Assembly (NCBI GenBank): GCA_964019135.1
Contig: OZ025248.1
Coordinates: forward strand, 74,034,119 to 74,098,118
Direction of reading: 5' to 3'
Length of the DNA stretch: 64,000 nucleotides
Origin: Arenicola marina
Taxonomy: Eukaryota > Annelida > Polychaeta > Arenicolidae
Shown: one piece after another, positions 44,150 to 56,479 of the stretch
How positions within the stretch are numbered: position 1 is the first letter of the stretch
How the letters are laid out: each line of letters begins with the position of its first letter
Notes under the pieces: generated by a model
Database searches by the model: none
Seen by the model: only the letters and a program-made list of their open reading frames with translations
Told to the model about the DNA's origin: nothing
Translations under genes and position numbers: made by a program

Positions 44150-45655
44150 TAAGCCATACCCGCTATAAACCTTAGTCTCGGGGTTCACAAATCCGGCATA
44201 GCTAATTGTAATAGAGCCCGCAGTGGCCTAACGAAGACAATAGATACTGATCATCCTCAGTTCTACCTTAATTGCCTGAACGGATATTACATAACAAAAA
44301 ATGCAAATAAATGGTTCTTAAACGTGTCTAAGATCAAAATTCTTGCCGTTATTATATTATTTATTTCTGATTCCTCCATTAATTGAGAGCCTTTTATTGG
44401 TCCTATGGTCTATTTCTGGGACAAAATGCCCGTATAATATGCCCCTTCGTGCACTACATAGTACCGAACCCCAATGCCTGATGCCGAACGCTCCCTGTGC
44501 TGGATACATTATGGAATTATTTACCTGCATTAAGATTCACACGTGTTTAGAATGCATCAGCAGTTTTACAAATGCACTGTGAACAATATGAATATGGGCT
44601 TCAATTTTAAATGCTCATGTGGCAATTTGCAACCTGTAAAGTTATCTTGATAAAATTTATTTTAGAAAGATAGGAGATGTATTGTCTGATCTTGGCAGTG
44701 TTCAGTTTTCATTATTAAGACGTATTTTGTGATGTAGGGCGCTACATAGCCCAACACGATATGCAAGCAACTACTATGCCGCTTTCATACATGTATTTAA
44801 GCAATAAGGACCTATCGGTGAATACACCAACCATGTCTAAAGAATGAAACATTTAAAATGTTTTCAGAGGAAACAATGCTAATTATGAGCAGCCTTATTT
44901 CGCGCTGTTACGAATATCAAAAATAACATTGTTGGATTAATTTCTTAGTGAGATGAGAAAATGTGTATGCTTGCCAAACTTCCGCACGCATTCCTAACTT
45001 GTTTTCCTCTCATTAAATTGTTGTACAGAGAAGCGATTACTGGGAGAGAAGCCGTGTTCTACCATTGCTTATTATTTTTATGACCTAGGCTATATACGCC
45101 GCACTGAATTTAATTTTGCGTTCTAAAAGTCTAGTCAAGATACTTTTAATGGTAAAGGTAACTGATTTTGAACGTTAATTTTTCTGGCTTAATATCTTGG
45201 GTGCTAAATGTTTACACATTTAAACCTCTGAAGAGTGAAGAACATAGAAACACGTTAGCATACTAGGTCTATTTATGTCTTGGCCTGTTCACTGAGCCTG
45301 ACACAGATGCTCGCCATCCCTTCCTGGTGGATGTTCCCCGGGAGGAAACTGAAGATCAGTGGGAGACACTCACCTCTTCCCGGCAGATCTGGTTTCTAAA
45401 GACATGCGGAAAGTCGGTATCCCACAAAACACGCCCTCGCTGAGGGCCGCTCCTCATCTTAGGGGAAGCAAGTCAGTTACCGGCACTCAGCTGTATAGGC
45501 AGGACTATATGTATATCAAGGACCCCCCCCCCCCCACACTCCCCTCCCTTCCATTCCCAACCTTCCCGCTCCTACCGTCTTTCTCCCGTTTCTCCACAGC
45601 CTTTCTTCCTTCCCAATACTCTACTCTGGTTCTTGATCGTCCCATGAAGCAAATA
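44150..45655. other. No gene seen
   Basis: AT-rich to 45300, then mixed. A poly-C run lies at 45523-45535. ORFs up to 120 codons lack any recognisable motif. Confidence 0.4.
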
Positions 45656-46149
45656 ATTTACTGTAGGACTTCACTTGTCGAGACGGTCAGTGTCGGCACA
45701 GTTACAAAGCACCGCTGCTGATTTTGTGGAGACTTGAATCTCTCGTCTTGATCAGAGAAATCTTTGCCCGGGCGATGATAGGTCCTTCTGTGGTCATTGA
45801 GCTGTTTGGCTTGAGCGACAGCATCGTTAGTGTTGGAAGCTCGAGTGTTTTGACATTGTGAACTTGAGGGGCCACTGAAACCAGTACCCCGGTCACCCGA
45901 GGCACTTGTATGAGTGTTTGAGGAGTGTAGGGTGCACAGGGCCAGTAATGCGATGCTTCTGTTCTGCTTCATGAGACAGGACTACAAAGACCTGCCTCTC
46001 TACAGGAAGTACAAGCTGTCCTCAGCAAGGGATGTCTTTCTTCTTGCCTGTCCCCGACCACCACGGCCACACGTGCTGCGCTCTGGTATGCGAAGGAACT
46101 GCGCAAATTTAGAACCCAAAGAATGCTGGCTCTCTATGGTATAAATACA

Positions 46150-46262
46150 GCCCTGTAGGCCACCCCTGTTGGCCAGCCCTGTAGGCCAGCCCTGTTGGCC
46201 AGCCCTGTAGGCCACCCCTGTTGGCCAGCATTGTTGGCCAGCTTGCTCTCTATGGTATATAT
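46150..46262. repeat. 15-bp repeat (GGCCAGCCCTGT(A/T))
   Basis: Alternating CCTGTAGGCCA and CCTGTTGGCCA units, flanked by CTCTATGGTATAAATA. A shorter related copy lies at 46683-46745. Confidence 0.78.
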
Positions 46263-46265
46263 AGG

Positions 46266-46527
46266 GGCCGGCGCGACAGCTCAGTGGGCTAGAGCGCTCG
46301 CATTGAGTGCTCTGGTCACCTGAGAGCCTAACGGCACGTGGGTCGGTGGTTCGAGCCCTGCTGTGGCCATGTCTGTGTGGTCGCAGGATAAAGATCCCAT
46401 GTCTCTCTTCGTAAAGAGTAGGGGGTTACCCCCGGGGACATGGCTCCACTCAGCACTCTCCCTTCCTTCTCTTATTGACGCGATATGACCAAAAGTGGTT
46501 AAAGCGTCCTGAATAACCAACCAACCT
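46266..46527 (+). mobile_element. Full-length family 1 SINE with target duplication
   Basis: A box GACAGCTCAGTGGGCTAGAG, B box GTGGTTCGAGCCC. The body has GTGGTCGCAGGATAAAGATC and AGAGTAGGGGGTTACCCC, and the tail AAAAGTGGTTAAAGCGTCCT then (AACC)n. CTCTATGGTATA-ATAGG flanks both sides (46248-46265 and 46530-46547). Confidence 0.85.
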
Positions 46528-46529
46528 CT

Positions 46530-47554
46530 ATGGTATAAATAGGAGTCTGGAAGGGGTAAATGGCAACACGCGATACAGGCGTATTTGACAAATCGACATT
46601 CGACATTGACCGCCAAATTCTGAGGAATTGGATTTTTTTTTAAAACGGCACTGGTCACTGTAGACCCTCCCGCTTCCAGACCCCCATAAATACAGCCCTG
46701 TGGGCCAGCTCTGTTGGCCAGCTTGCTCTCTATGGTATAAATAGTTTGTATGTATGTAGATCCATTTTGAGATGGACAGAGGGTCTCAAAAAAGATAGCG
46801 GGCAGCAGGTTATTTGACCTCTGTCATGGGGGTCGGGGGGGGGGGTGAGGTAAGGTGCACCAAGGTTGCTTGCTAGCCCGGCTTGCTAGCCTTCCAATGT
46901 TCGGTGCACTGGGCGGATCAGGTTATATCAGAGATCGTATGTAGACAGATAAAGACAGTGGACAATTTTTACCGGCTGTTATGGACAGAAATCTCACACC
47001 ACGCACGTGCCGGTGTCTCCATAGCCGTGTGATAAAGTGGCATTGTTACATGCAGCGTGTCTGGTGGCAGTATAGTCATTGTCTAAAGTGGCATTGTTAC
47101 GTCACAAACGCGCGACGTGCAGTCAGTGGGTGTCCGCCGCGCAGTGTGAGTGATCAAACTAGGCCTAATCAGAACCGTAAACCACATGACAGTCTAGTCA
47201 CAACCAGACTGACATTGTGACGTCAGTCAATCGCAGTCGGTGTCCATGGTCACGGTTAGGATGACATCGTGGTACTCCTATATATATAACTTCCAGGCGA
47301 CGCGCCTTGTATCCCGGGGTGACATTGCGGTGGCGGTACGCTAGCAGAATTAACGAATTAGACGCCTTGGTTCCGTGCAATGTTTTCTCTGACGGTTAAC
47401 ACATTTGGTACAAACAGCTGAGCACACTGTGATTCTCGCTCTTTCTCTCACTGTGCAGCGTCTGTATACTGTAAGTTATCCACTCTTTATATTCTGTATT
47501 ATTGTCAGGTTTTATTATTAATCCCTGTTATATGTCTATTTATAGTTGTATAGG
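46530..47554. other. No gene; short repeats
   Basis: A poly-G run at 46833-46842 and a second copy of the 15-bp repeat. GTGGCATTGTTACAT and GTGGCATTGTTACGT recur at about 47037 and 47088. No coding signal. Confidence 0.4.
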
Positions 47555-48127
47555 CCTAAAGTCAGACATAAACGCCGTAGCGTGTCGTTTCGGCCCATAT
47601 TTTCCACGAATTTGTCGCGATCGTTTTAAAAATCACTGACGTGGGAAAGAAACACCGTGCAATTTTATTGATACCAAACTTACGTGTGTACTGCGAGGTT
47701 ATCCTCTTTTAAGACACAAACAATATTTCTCCATGCTGACACTCCATTGGCAGCAAACGAAGTTCCGCAAATATACTAAAGCACACGTCATAAGATGACG
47801 TAGTTGCCATGGCGCCGAACGTGCTCTGAACAATAGATGCTCTATAGTTGTACCAGCCACGCGCGCCATGGCAACTATAGAGTATTTCATCGTCTGTGAT
47901 TTAGTCTATTTGCGACAAAGTCAAAGTGTCTGTTGGCAATGGAGTGTCATGGAGAAATATTATTTGTGTCTTAAAAAAGGATAACCCCGCAGTACACACG
48001 TACTGGTATCATTAAAATTGCACGGTGTTGCTTTCTCACGTCAGTGATTTTTAGAGCGATAGCGACAAATTCGTGGAGAATATGGGCCGAAACGTCACGC
48101 TACGGCATTTAGGACTTTGACTTTAGG
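47555..48127. mobile_element. 573-bp near-perfect palindrome (foldback element)
   Basis: Arms 47555-47815 and 47863-48127 are reverse complements at about 80-85% by eye, closing on GTTGCCATGGCGC/GCGCCATGGCAAC. Matched pairs include CCTAAAGTC at both ends, CCACGAATTTGTCGC, AAAATCACTGACGTG and GGTTATCC. There is no ORF shared by the arms. The termini (CCTAAAGTC) are unlike those of the 31-kb foldback, so this is a separate family. Confidence 0.82.
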
Positions 48128-48129
48128 TA

Positions 48130-49290
48130 CTATCGAGTATGGTAAAACACCAAAGGGGGTGAAAATATCTTGCTGAGCTACATCTCATCTTCGCCTAAAG
48201 GAATGACCCAGGCGTAATAAACAGAAAAGTTTGCCCTTATGTTTAATAATCTAGTACATAGCGATTCGCCAGCCTGTATGCCACTGTCAGCAAACACTAC
48301 AGACATTTAAGCAACATTTACATATCTCAAGAAGATGTGCATATCGCATTGGTTCGATTGCGAGATATGGGGTTATTATCTCCGACAAATCTCCGGATAG
48401 GATAGGAGATTTGTACCGAGATCAACCCATCTCGTACGAGAAGCAATGTCATATGCATTTTTCGCAGTCAAATTCCCCATAACAGGCGACAAATCGAACC
48501 ATTTCGAAAGTATCCTAATGTCATAATTAGCCGCAGTCCAGTGAGTGCGCGAATAATAAATGATGCACACCTGCCCCATATATCAGATGATTGTACCTTG
48601 GTATATTGTCAGTGGCTTCCTCCTTTCTTACATGCAAAATCTTTTAGAGCAGCAAATACAAAAAAACATCAAACGCATTCATCCTATCCAGTTAACGCCT
48701 ACACTTTAATTGGCATAGAACAGGGACCGAAATGTTGTTTGGCCACTTTCAATTGGGTTTTACCAGACTTCCTAAGCCCCTCGTTCAGTCCAGTCTGCGC
48801 CTTTCATATGATCATTACATGTCCTTGGGGATTAATTTAATCATCAAAATGCACTCGTTGCAAAAAGACGCTTGTGGGAAATCGACGTACAATTGTACAG
48901 AATGACCCTTCATACCCCAAAATTGAAAATGAGTCTAATTTGATGTCTGAGTCTGAGTCGATGCATCTAAATTGATAACGAGCGCGAGCTCTGTTGGCCC
49001 GGAGTTCGCGGATATATTACTCACGGATTTCACGGTCATGAATGAAAGGATCGTATCTAAAACTTTGCGTCAATTCTAGGACTGACTTTGGGTTGATGAA
49101 GACTGTATGACTCATAATGGGCTTGTGACGACTGAGACTGCTTGACACGGGGGATATGCGCGATTGTGTATTGTATAATAAAACGGATTAACATGTTAAG
49201 GCCCACCTCATATGAGGCAAACTGGAATTTAAATTCAAGTCGTATTAATAGAAATAGCGTGAGTTAAGCATGGCATTAGACATTTTATTT
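48130..49290. other. No gene seen
   Basis: A 99-codon plus ORF (48541-48840) and a 67-codon minus ORF (48376-48579) have no recognised motifs. The rest is featureless. Confidence 0.35.
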
Positions 49291-49296
49291 GCTCTT

Positions 49297-49391
49297 CATC
49301 AACCTGTAGCAGCCCTTCATTTTCATTATCCGCCCTCGGCATCGCGGCCTGGAGCGGATAATGAAAATTGGCGGGCTGCTACAGCTTGATG
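49297..49391. mobile_element. 95-bp hairpin MITE
   Basis: CATCAACCTGTAGCAGCCC...TTTTCATTATCCGC pairs with GCGGATAATGAAAA...GGGCTGCTACAGCTTGATG around a short GC-rich loop. Stem about 37 bp with a few mismatches. A non-autonomous element is the simplest reading; a structured RNA is an alternative. Confidence 0.6.
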
Positions 49392-49455
49392 TCGGGCAAA
49401 AATATTGCCTAACGCCCCGCTAACTAGCGCTATTTTTTAAATTGGTGTGGTGTGG

Positions 49456-49650
49456 ACACGGATTGACGTCGGTGTATGGACACGGATTGACGTCGGTGTA
49501 TTGACACGGATTGACGTCGGTGTATAAACACGGATTTATGTCTGTATATGAACACGGATTGACGTCGATGTATGAACACAGATTGACGTCGATGTATGAA
49601 CACAGATTGACGTCGATGTATGAACACAGATTGACGTCGGTTTATGAACG
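49456..49650. repeat. 24-bp minisatellite, about 8 copies
   Basis: Unit ACACGGATTGACGTCGGTGT followed by ATGG or ATGA. The eight-codon period leaves a minus frame open with FIHRRQSV repeats. Confidence 0.92.
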
Positions 49651-49739
49651 CGCATTGATTTGCAATGGGATGACGAACACGAATTGACTTGCTGCGGGTT
49701 TATGAACACGGAGTGACTTTCGTTTATGAATGGCAGATG

Positions 49740-51310
49740 CCGGGAAGGGTAAAGTGGGGAGCAGGCGGGGACCGAGGGCCTGGGTGGGGGGGGGGGGCTG
49801 GCTGATCGAGGTAAGGGTGGTGACTTCCTGAGCGGGTGGCTCTCGTTAACACTGTGGGGAAGGTACGGGGGGGCGGGGTTTGTTGGAGTTGGCACTGAAT
49901 GTGGCTGGCGCGCTTGGGAAGGCAACCGACATAGATGGGTACGGGTTGGAGGGGGAGGGAACGGGGGAGGGGGAGAGGAGTGGGGAACGGGGGATGGGGC
50001 GGAGGGGGGTCGGGGGAGGGGCACGGCCTTATCTTTTCCCGAGATGAAATGCAAACTTGAGGAAAGGATTTAATAAGTGCAGATTCCTACAGTGGATTCG
50101 TTGTCATGCGCCTCGCGGACGTGAGCCATGAGGGGGTGAGGGTCGCTAGGTTGGTAGGCCTAGTGCGTCGAACTGGGCTGGGTGGTGGTAGCGGAAGCGG
50201 GTGGTGGGGGGAGGGGGTCAGCATAGACCTGTATATGGGTATTGGTAAGCTGGTAGACCGAATGGTGGCTTATATACGGGGGGAGGGGGAGCGGGGGGAT
50301 AGCCGGACCAAGATTGTGGGAAACCCGTTCAAAGGAACGGAATAATATCGGGAGGAGTAGGGGCGAAGGTGTCACTGGAATGGTGGAAGAGATAGGGGTG
50401 GTCCCCGGGGGGTTGGGGATGGGGGGTGGGGGGAGGTCAATGTGGTTAATTCTTTGGGGCACACCCCGCACCATTGTTTGTGGGTAAGAAAGTGTATTTT
50501 AGGGAGTTGGGTGTTTGTTTTCCTCACATGAGACAGGAACCAAGCGGGGTGACTTGTTTGTCCCCTATTCATAAATTGTCTCACGACTTGATCACTCTTT
50601 GTTGCCGTCAATTAACTTCCGCTGTACTTCTTTTAGAAGGCGGACGTGAAGAGCAGCTGCATATATAGACCACACGGAGGGGTGGGGGGGTGGAGGGGGC
50701 TGGAGGGGGGATACAAAGTTTGTGGCAGTGATTTGAGCGGTGTCCGATCTGAGGAGAAACGCCGGCGGCAGGGGAGGAGGAGGGAGGGTATGGGTAAGAA
50801 GGGGGGGCGGGGGTACTGACTCACTCAGAGGCCTGGGGAGGGGTGCTTGGGAGTTGGAATGGGAGGTGGGGGGGGGGATGAAGGATGGGTGTCGTGATCC
50901 CCAATCCGTTGGGAAATTCACTGTGTGTTTTACTACATGCAAAAGTCGACTGAAAATAACCCCCATCTCTCTGAGCGTGCATATGTATGGCCACGTCTTC
51001 TGTACCCCTCGGCGCCCGCTATGCTATGCTCTGCGGCCCTACACGGGATGAAGGTTGGAGACACCAGGCGGAGATGAGGGGGGGTGGGGGCTTGGAAAAG
51101 GATCCCGGTCCATAGCAGGCAGCCGCGTTGGTTTGACCAAGGCACTGCGCTATACAGAATATTGCATTGAAGCGGTATAATAGGAGGAGAGGGGTGAGCA
51201 AGTGGCAGACACAACGGGGATCAGGGGAGGGGTCCATCACTTCACCTCCTCCGCCCCTCATCACCCCCCCCCCCACCTCCACCTCCCCCGCCACCCCAAC
51301 CCACTCACCC
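49740..51310. other. G-rich, then C-rich low-complexity DNA
   Basis: Plus strand G-rich 49740-51090 with runs of 8-11 G (49788, 50870). It switches to C-rich at 51235-51310. Many overlapping Pro- or Gly-rich ORFs on both strands are artefacts. Confidence 0.55.
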
Positions 51311-53765
51311 CCACGACCCTCCTGTGACCGCCCTTGCTGACAACCAGGTCTGAAGGTTCCCCTGCCAGACGGACACCTCATCCCACCAGGAAGATTGCGA
51401 GTGTGACCCGCACCGAGATGAGAGGATTTGGCGACGCGGCCACCACCCCCGGGTCACCAGCGAGGGGGCCAAAGGGACAATTAGGCTAAGATTTCCCGGT
51501 GGTCGCAGAAAAGAGCAAAGGCCAAAAAAAAGGCCATGAAAAGGCAAAAAAAATACAAAGCCGCAACTGAAAGTCAAATAGGATTCACTCTTGTATTGAA
51601 ATTGTCTTCGACTCTTGAAAATCGTCTAACTGGTGATCTGGTCTGACGTGAGAATCTGAAGTTGTAGTAATAATAAAAAAAGGAGTGGAGACCCCGAGTA
51701 CTTGACGCTGAGCTCGGTGGGGTGTTCGCACTTTGTTCCCCGACCGATTCCCGTGAACATTTGTAGCGTGCGTGACACCTGCTCAAGGCTTCGTCCGTGT
51801 ACGTCACGATTACTGGGCCCAATTCAGCCTTTATCTTCACAAAATTGGCCTAAAACACCTCGATTCATTAGCGGGAAATGTTGTATGGTCTATAGGACTA
51901 GCGGAAAAGTCGCCGTCAAGGGTGAAAACTTGACAGCAGGCGCTATGGCATCATTTGAAGCCCACATGTGATTTGCCCTGTGGCGTTGTGCCATGTTCGT
52001 ACTTGTTCAGTGTTGGTTTATGTTATAACCAATGCAGTGCTTGCTGAACTGAACGAGAGTTTCTGAATGACTTTAATAATAAATTAGCCGTATGTATGAC
52101 CGACCAGTGGTACGAGACAACGCGAAACCATTCAACAGTTTTACACTGTTTAAAACCGATTGAAATAATTAATGTACTACGTATCTGTTTGCAGTAAATT
52201 GTGCAACAATTAGAAAAGCAATGTCACGTTTCAGGTGCTCCGCCCATCGTCCTACAGTAGAACTCGAAAGCAGAAACGGAACATTGTATGTAACTCAAAG
52301 GAATTTGGCTATGTATATTTACACTGTCGAAAAAAGAGGGATATTTGTGCTAAATACTGGGTACTAATTTATTGTGTATATCCAACATTTGTTTGTTCAT
52401 TCTGTATTCCATTTGCGTCGATTCAGTCGTTTGTATTATGTACTTTAGGCCTCAATTATGGCCGTGGAAACGGAAATAAATAAATCCAAATCCACAGATT
52501 GCGGTATTTATGATTATGAACCTTTTATCAATATCAATGACCCAGGAGAAAACTTCTGATCTTCTGGCGCTGATCATTTTATTCTTATGCGGTAAATTAT
52601 GTTAAAACCTAGTATAAGCTACTGTAACAATTCAAGAGATATGTATGCTTCAAATGTGTGCCTTCTAAAGAGAGCTTTTGCAAACTTCTGTTTCTGGTTT
52701 TGAGTAGAAATTACACCTGAGCATGATCCAACTGCATCTATTTTATTTCGTATCTTATGATCGATCAAACAATTGTTATGAGATGGGCCTACATCACTGT
52801 GATTGAATGTTATTCCTGCCAATCTAACGTAGAATACATTGCAATGGTGTAACGCCTTATCCCTATTACCCTTTTCATTAGCTTATTTTATATTAACCCT
52901 GATAGTAAACCGTACGTACACCGTATGTAGAGCGGGAGTGGTGTACGCCCAATGCATTTAAGTTATATTTGGTTCAATAAACGAGCCGTAAGATACGAAA
53001 TACAGGCCTGCTAAATGGCCACCGTAATATTTTTAAGAGGGAAGGTCCTCCTACGCAGGACAATATTACTTTCTGTGGAAGATTTGAAGAGTTGTTACCA
53101 TACCACACAACTGCCTTTACCTAACCCAGTCCTATAGATGTAGCAAATATAAAGACTATACAGATCGTCGTGTGAAGTAGTTTTGTAGGTTAGACGACTT
53201 ACAACTTTCCCCTTTCCCTAAAAAACATATTTTTACACGGTATACCTGGCAATATGGCGGTTAAAGTTACGGAAATATATACACACACTTTTAAAGTCTT
53301 TTAGTTTTACATTTTAAATCAAAACAAAGCTGCAAATCCATCGTCTTTCGCAGATGGATGGATGCCAACCATATACAGTTTTTTGTCCTATAATAATCCT
53401 AGCAGTTTTAATGGAGTCCGTAAAAAACGACTGCATCAAAATAACATGCGAACGCCTTGGCTTAACATTTTTTTCGAAGTGACAAAAAATAAACTCAAAG
53501 CCGGAAGCAGAATTTGACACCATACGAAAAAAACGCACCTAGATCTATAGGGCATAACCCGCAAAACCCAAGGCGATCCCCTGGGTCGTTCGCCTACGTT
53601 GGCTCTCTTCGAACTATGTTCCAAGGCCTGGCCTGGGAATGTCTAAACTACAGCCACCGAGGCCGGTATAAAGTACATATGACCTTTCGCCGCGCGTCTC
53701 GCGGTCGCCAAAAATCGAAAGCGCCGTCAGCGGGAACGAATGGGGAGGCGCGATACGATCCACGG
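51311..53765. other. No confident gene
   Basis: 52235-52483 has a short ORF ending in CGGAAATAAATAAATCC, which could be a LINE 3' end, but no motif supports it. Minus ORFs at 51574-51840 and 52619-52822 look protein-like in composition yet match no family I know. Confidence 0.35.
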
Positions 53766-53766
53766 G

Positions 53767-53921
53767 CCAATAGCGCCAGCCAATCAGCGCGGTCGTTACG
53801 GCGACTGACTGGTGGGCGGCCAAGGGGGTCCGGGCCTGACTGCATGGAGAATGCGGTACGGTAGCTGCTCATCATGAAGAACGTGCCTTCGCAAAGGACG
53901 GTACAATAAGTTGAAGGTAAG
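53767..53921 (+). promoter_or_regulatory. Candidate CCAAT promoter and first exon
   Basis: Two CCAAT boxes (53767-53771, 53780-53784), 13 bp apart, lie in a locally GC-rich patch. About 135 bp downstream is an ideal splice donor TTGAAG|GTAAGTGGG (53917). The short upstream ATG frame ends before the donor, so this would be a 5' UTR exon. No downstream coding exon was recognised. NF-Y binding is inferred. Confidence 0.3.
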
Positions 53922-54540
53922 TGGGAACATCTCTATATCTTGGTATGGCGGGGTATATGCATGCGCCCAGCCCGCAATGAGCGCTTAGGGTCGCTGTCGA
54001 CCGGACACACACAGCACTGGCAAGCCTGCGAGGAAAGGCGTAGCTCTCATCAATATATACATATATATATATACCTGTACAATTGTGTGCCAGTGTCCAT
54101 ACGCCATGTAGATCCATGTATGTGACTTACACGCTGGATGGTTGTTACTGTTGCACCAGAGAGCGGGTGGATGAGGTCTCAGTCATCATGCTTAGCCTTT
54201 ATTGATTTGCCAGTGGCTGTAACCCCCCCCCCCCACCCCCCCTCCCTGTGTGGGAGTTCCTCTTTTGGAAAAAAAACCCCTCAAGGACATTAGACGAAGG
54301 ATGTCACGAAGTGGTCTAGTTAATCGATTATTGTGTGGCATATAGAAGCTGAAAAGCAAATCTTGCCTGTAATTGATATCACATGCGCGTGATGTTTTCG
54401 AAAAAAAAGAAAAAAAACAACCTTGTTTCCTATAACTGTTTGCCTTCAAAATCGGTAAATTTGCAATAGAACCCGGGGCATATATATTATATACATATAC
54501 AGAACCTTTCCATTCCTACCTTGTCAGCATATCTAGAGGC

Positions 54541-54656
54541 GGATCCTCGCAAAGCGTAGGGGGTTACCCCCGGGACATGGCTCCGTCCTATCCTTCCTTC
54601 TTCTATTGAAACGATAGGACCAGTATTGGCTAAAGCGTCCTGAATATATAACCAAC
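54541..54656 (+). mobile_element. 5'-truncated family 1 SINE
   Basis: Begins within the body (TCGCAAAGCGTAGGGGGTTA) and runs to TGGCTAAAGCGTCCTGAATA and AACCAACC. GGCGGATCC precedes and follows it (54539-54547, 54661-54669). It was therefore inserted into the GTGGCGGATCCAG end of another repeat. Confidence 0.7.
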
Positions 54657-54657
54657 C

Positions 54658-54845
54658 AGTGGCGGATCCAGCGGGGGGAGGGGAGAGGGGGGTACAGAGG
54701 GCACGAACCCTGCTTTTCGCTTGAAGATAAGCGATCAAAATACACCCTAACGCTGGATAGTATATCAAGGTCTCACCATATGATTACACACAACTTCACC
54801 CCATCCCCCACCCCCCCCCCAACGCCAAAATCCTGGATCCGTGAT
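54658..54845. mobile_element. Possible short inverted-end element
   Basis: Starts AGTGGCGGATCCAGCGGGGG and ends AAAATCCTGGATCCGTGAT, an imperfect inverted pair around GGATCCAG. Contains G-rich then C-rich blocks. A similar AAAATCCTGGCCGTG end recurs at about 55003. Confidence 0.35.
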
Positions 54846-54849
54846 ATAA

Positions 54850-56095
54850 ACTTTTGCTCTTGACGTCACAGTGTGTATCGCATATTTATTATACATACAT
54901 ATCATAAGTTGCCTTGGGAAGTTACCTCTAACTCCCCCTCCACCCCGCCACGGTCCATCACTCCAAATGTACCCCCCCCCCCCTTGGTTTTCCCTTTAAA
55001 ATCCTGGCCGTGTAGAGAGCATACGTCCATAACTAATAATAAACACACACGCCTGAACACCTGAATGTGTCAAGGTATAAATATAAGTTTGTTTTACGTA
55101 TGTTTTAACTTAAAATAGTTTTTGACTTACTGCTTGTAAGATGTTAACTGTTAACATAAATGTTAAATGTTAACATATTTATGGTATTGGACTGTCAATA
55201 GCGCTCTGTAATGGCACAGGACAAAGCCAACCCACTGGATGGCACTCCCGTGTTGCACCCTCCATCCACGTATAGTGACATCTATAGGGCTTGTGAGGAC
55301 TTATCCATAAAATCTAGATATTGTACCCCTACATAATTATATACTGCATTGTGAGAGCAACGACATGGCATTAATTTATACTATCAGTAACCATAATTAG
55401 CCCATGCTAAATATACCAAAAGGCAAATTTTAATACATTGGTAAATTTGTCTACAGACGCTTTGTATACAATGGTATGACAAAATGGTGAAATATTACCG
55501 TATTACCAATTACTGATTGGGAAATTGCTGATTTTAATAGATAGCGCAGAATGACTCTCTTTGGTTCCCCGCTATATATGCTATATAACTTGTTTTGTTG
55601 TTAATCCAAATTCTTTTTATTTCGTGTAACTGCACTGCTGGTTGAACCGTAGTCCACACATAGCCGCATACAGTGCAATCCCTATATATAACCGTTGTTA
55701 ATCAAAGTGATTGAGTAATTGAGCGGGGGTTTATTAAATGCAACGGTTCAAAAATATTTACCGTTCTCCGATACCGAGAAGTTAAAGCTGCTCATACATC
55801 AATTGTTCACTTACATTACGACTTGAACAAAAATGGAAACATTTTATGGACACATGGTCTATGTATGTGTCAAAACTCGATGAACAATGGATCTGCAGAC
55901 CTGCATGTTAAAAGGTAAACAACTGCCGAAATGTGCAGAAGAGAGAGGGACTTAAACAACATGTCCGTTTTTGTTATTGCATACTACATATGTGTACTTT
56001 TATGCTAAGAATATAAATACATCATTCCCAGTCAAAGCAATTTTTCTCAAGAAAACTATTGCTGTGTGAGTTACTTTAATCACGGCATCTATGCC
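54850..56095. other. No gene seen
   Basis: AT-rich, with a poly-C run at 54972-54983. No repeats or coding signals. Confidence 0.4.
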
Positions 56096-56099
56096 ACGC

Positions 56100-56335
56100 A
56101 GCCCCCCCCCCCCCCCCTCTCTAACTGCTTTCGTCCTGCACACCAAATCCCTTTTGTCTCTCCACCCCCCTCCTCCCTCTCCCATTCCTCCTCCCTTCTG
56201 TCTCTCCACCTCCCTCCTCCCTCCTCCCTCCGTCTTCCCTTTTGTCTCCCCACCTCCCTCCTCCCTCCTCCCTCAACCCTCCGTCTTCCCTTCTGTCTCC
56301 CCATCTCCCTCCCCCCTCACCCCGGCCTCTATGTA
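56100..56335. repeat. Polypyrimidine (CTCC)n mirror-like tract
   Basis: About 230 bp of almost pure C/T on the plus strand, with recurring CTCCCTCCTCCCTCC and CTTCCCTTTTGTCTCCCC. Able in principle to form triplex (H-DNA). Ser/Pro- and Gly/Arg-rich ORFs are shadows. Confidence 0.8.
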
Positions 56336-56479
56336 TTATGTTCACTGACGGAGCCTGCATGACGGCTCGCATGTCGTCATCATCTCCACAGGACATGGCA
56401 CCGCTGATGCCCTGGACGACATGGCCACTCCTTCTGCTGTAGTCCTTCCACCTTCACACGTGGGTGAGGAGAGATAGGA

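Noticed and set aside
24750..46350. Functional tRNA genes at GGTTCGA boxes
   Set aside because: A and B boxes are present but acceptor stems and anticodon arms do not fold, and the same bodies follow each copy, so they are SINE heads.
56121..56396. Gly/Arg-rich RNA-binding-like ORF
   Set aside because: Reverse strand of the (CTCC)n tract.
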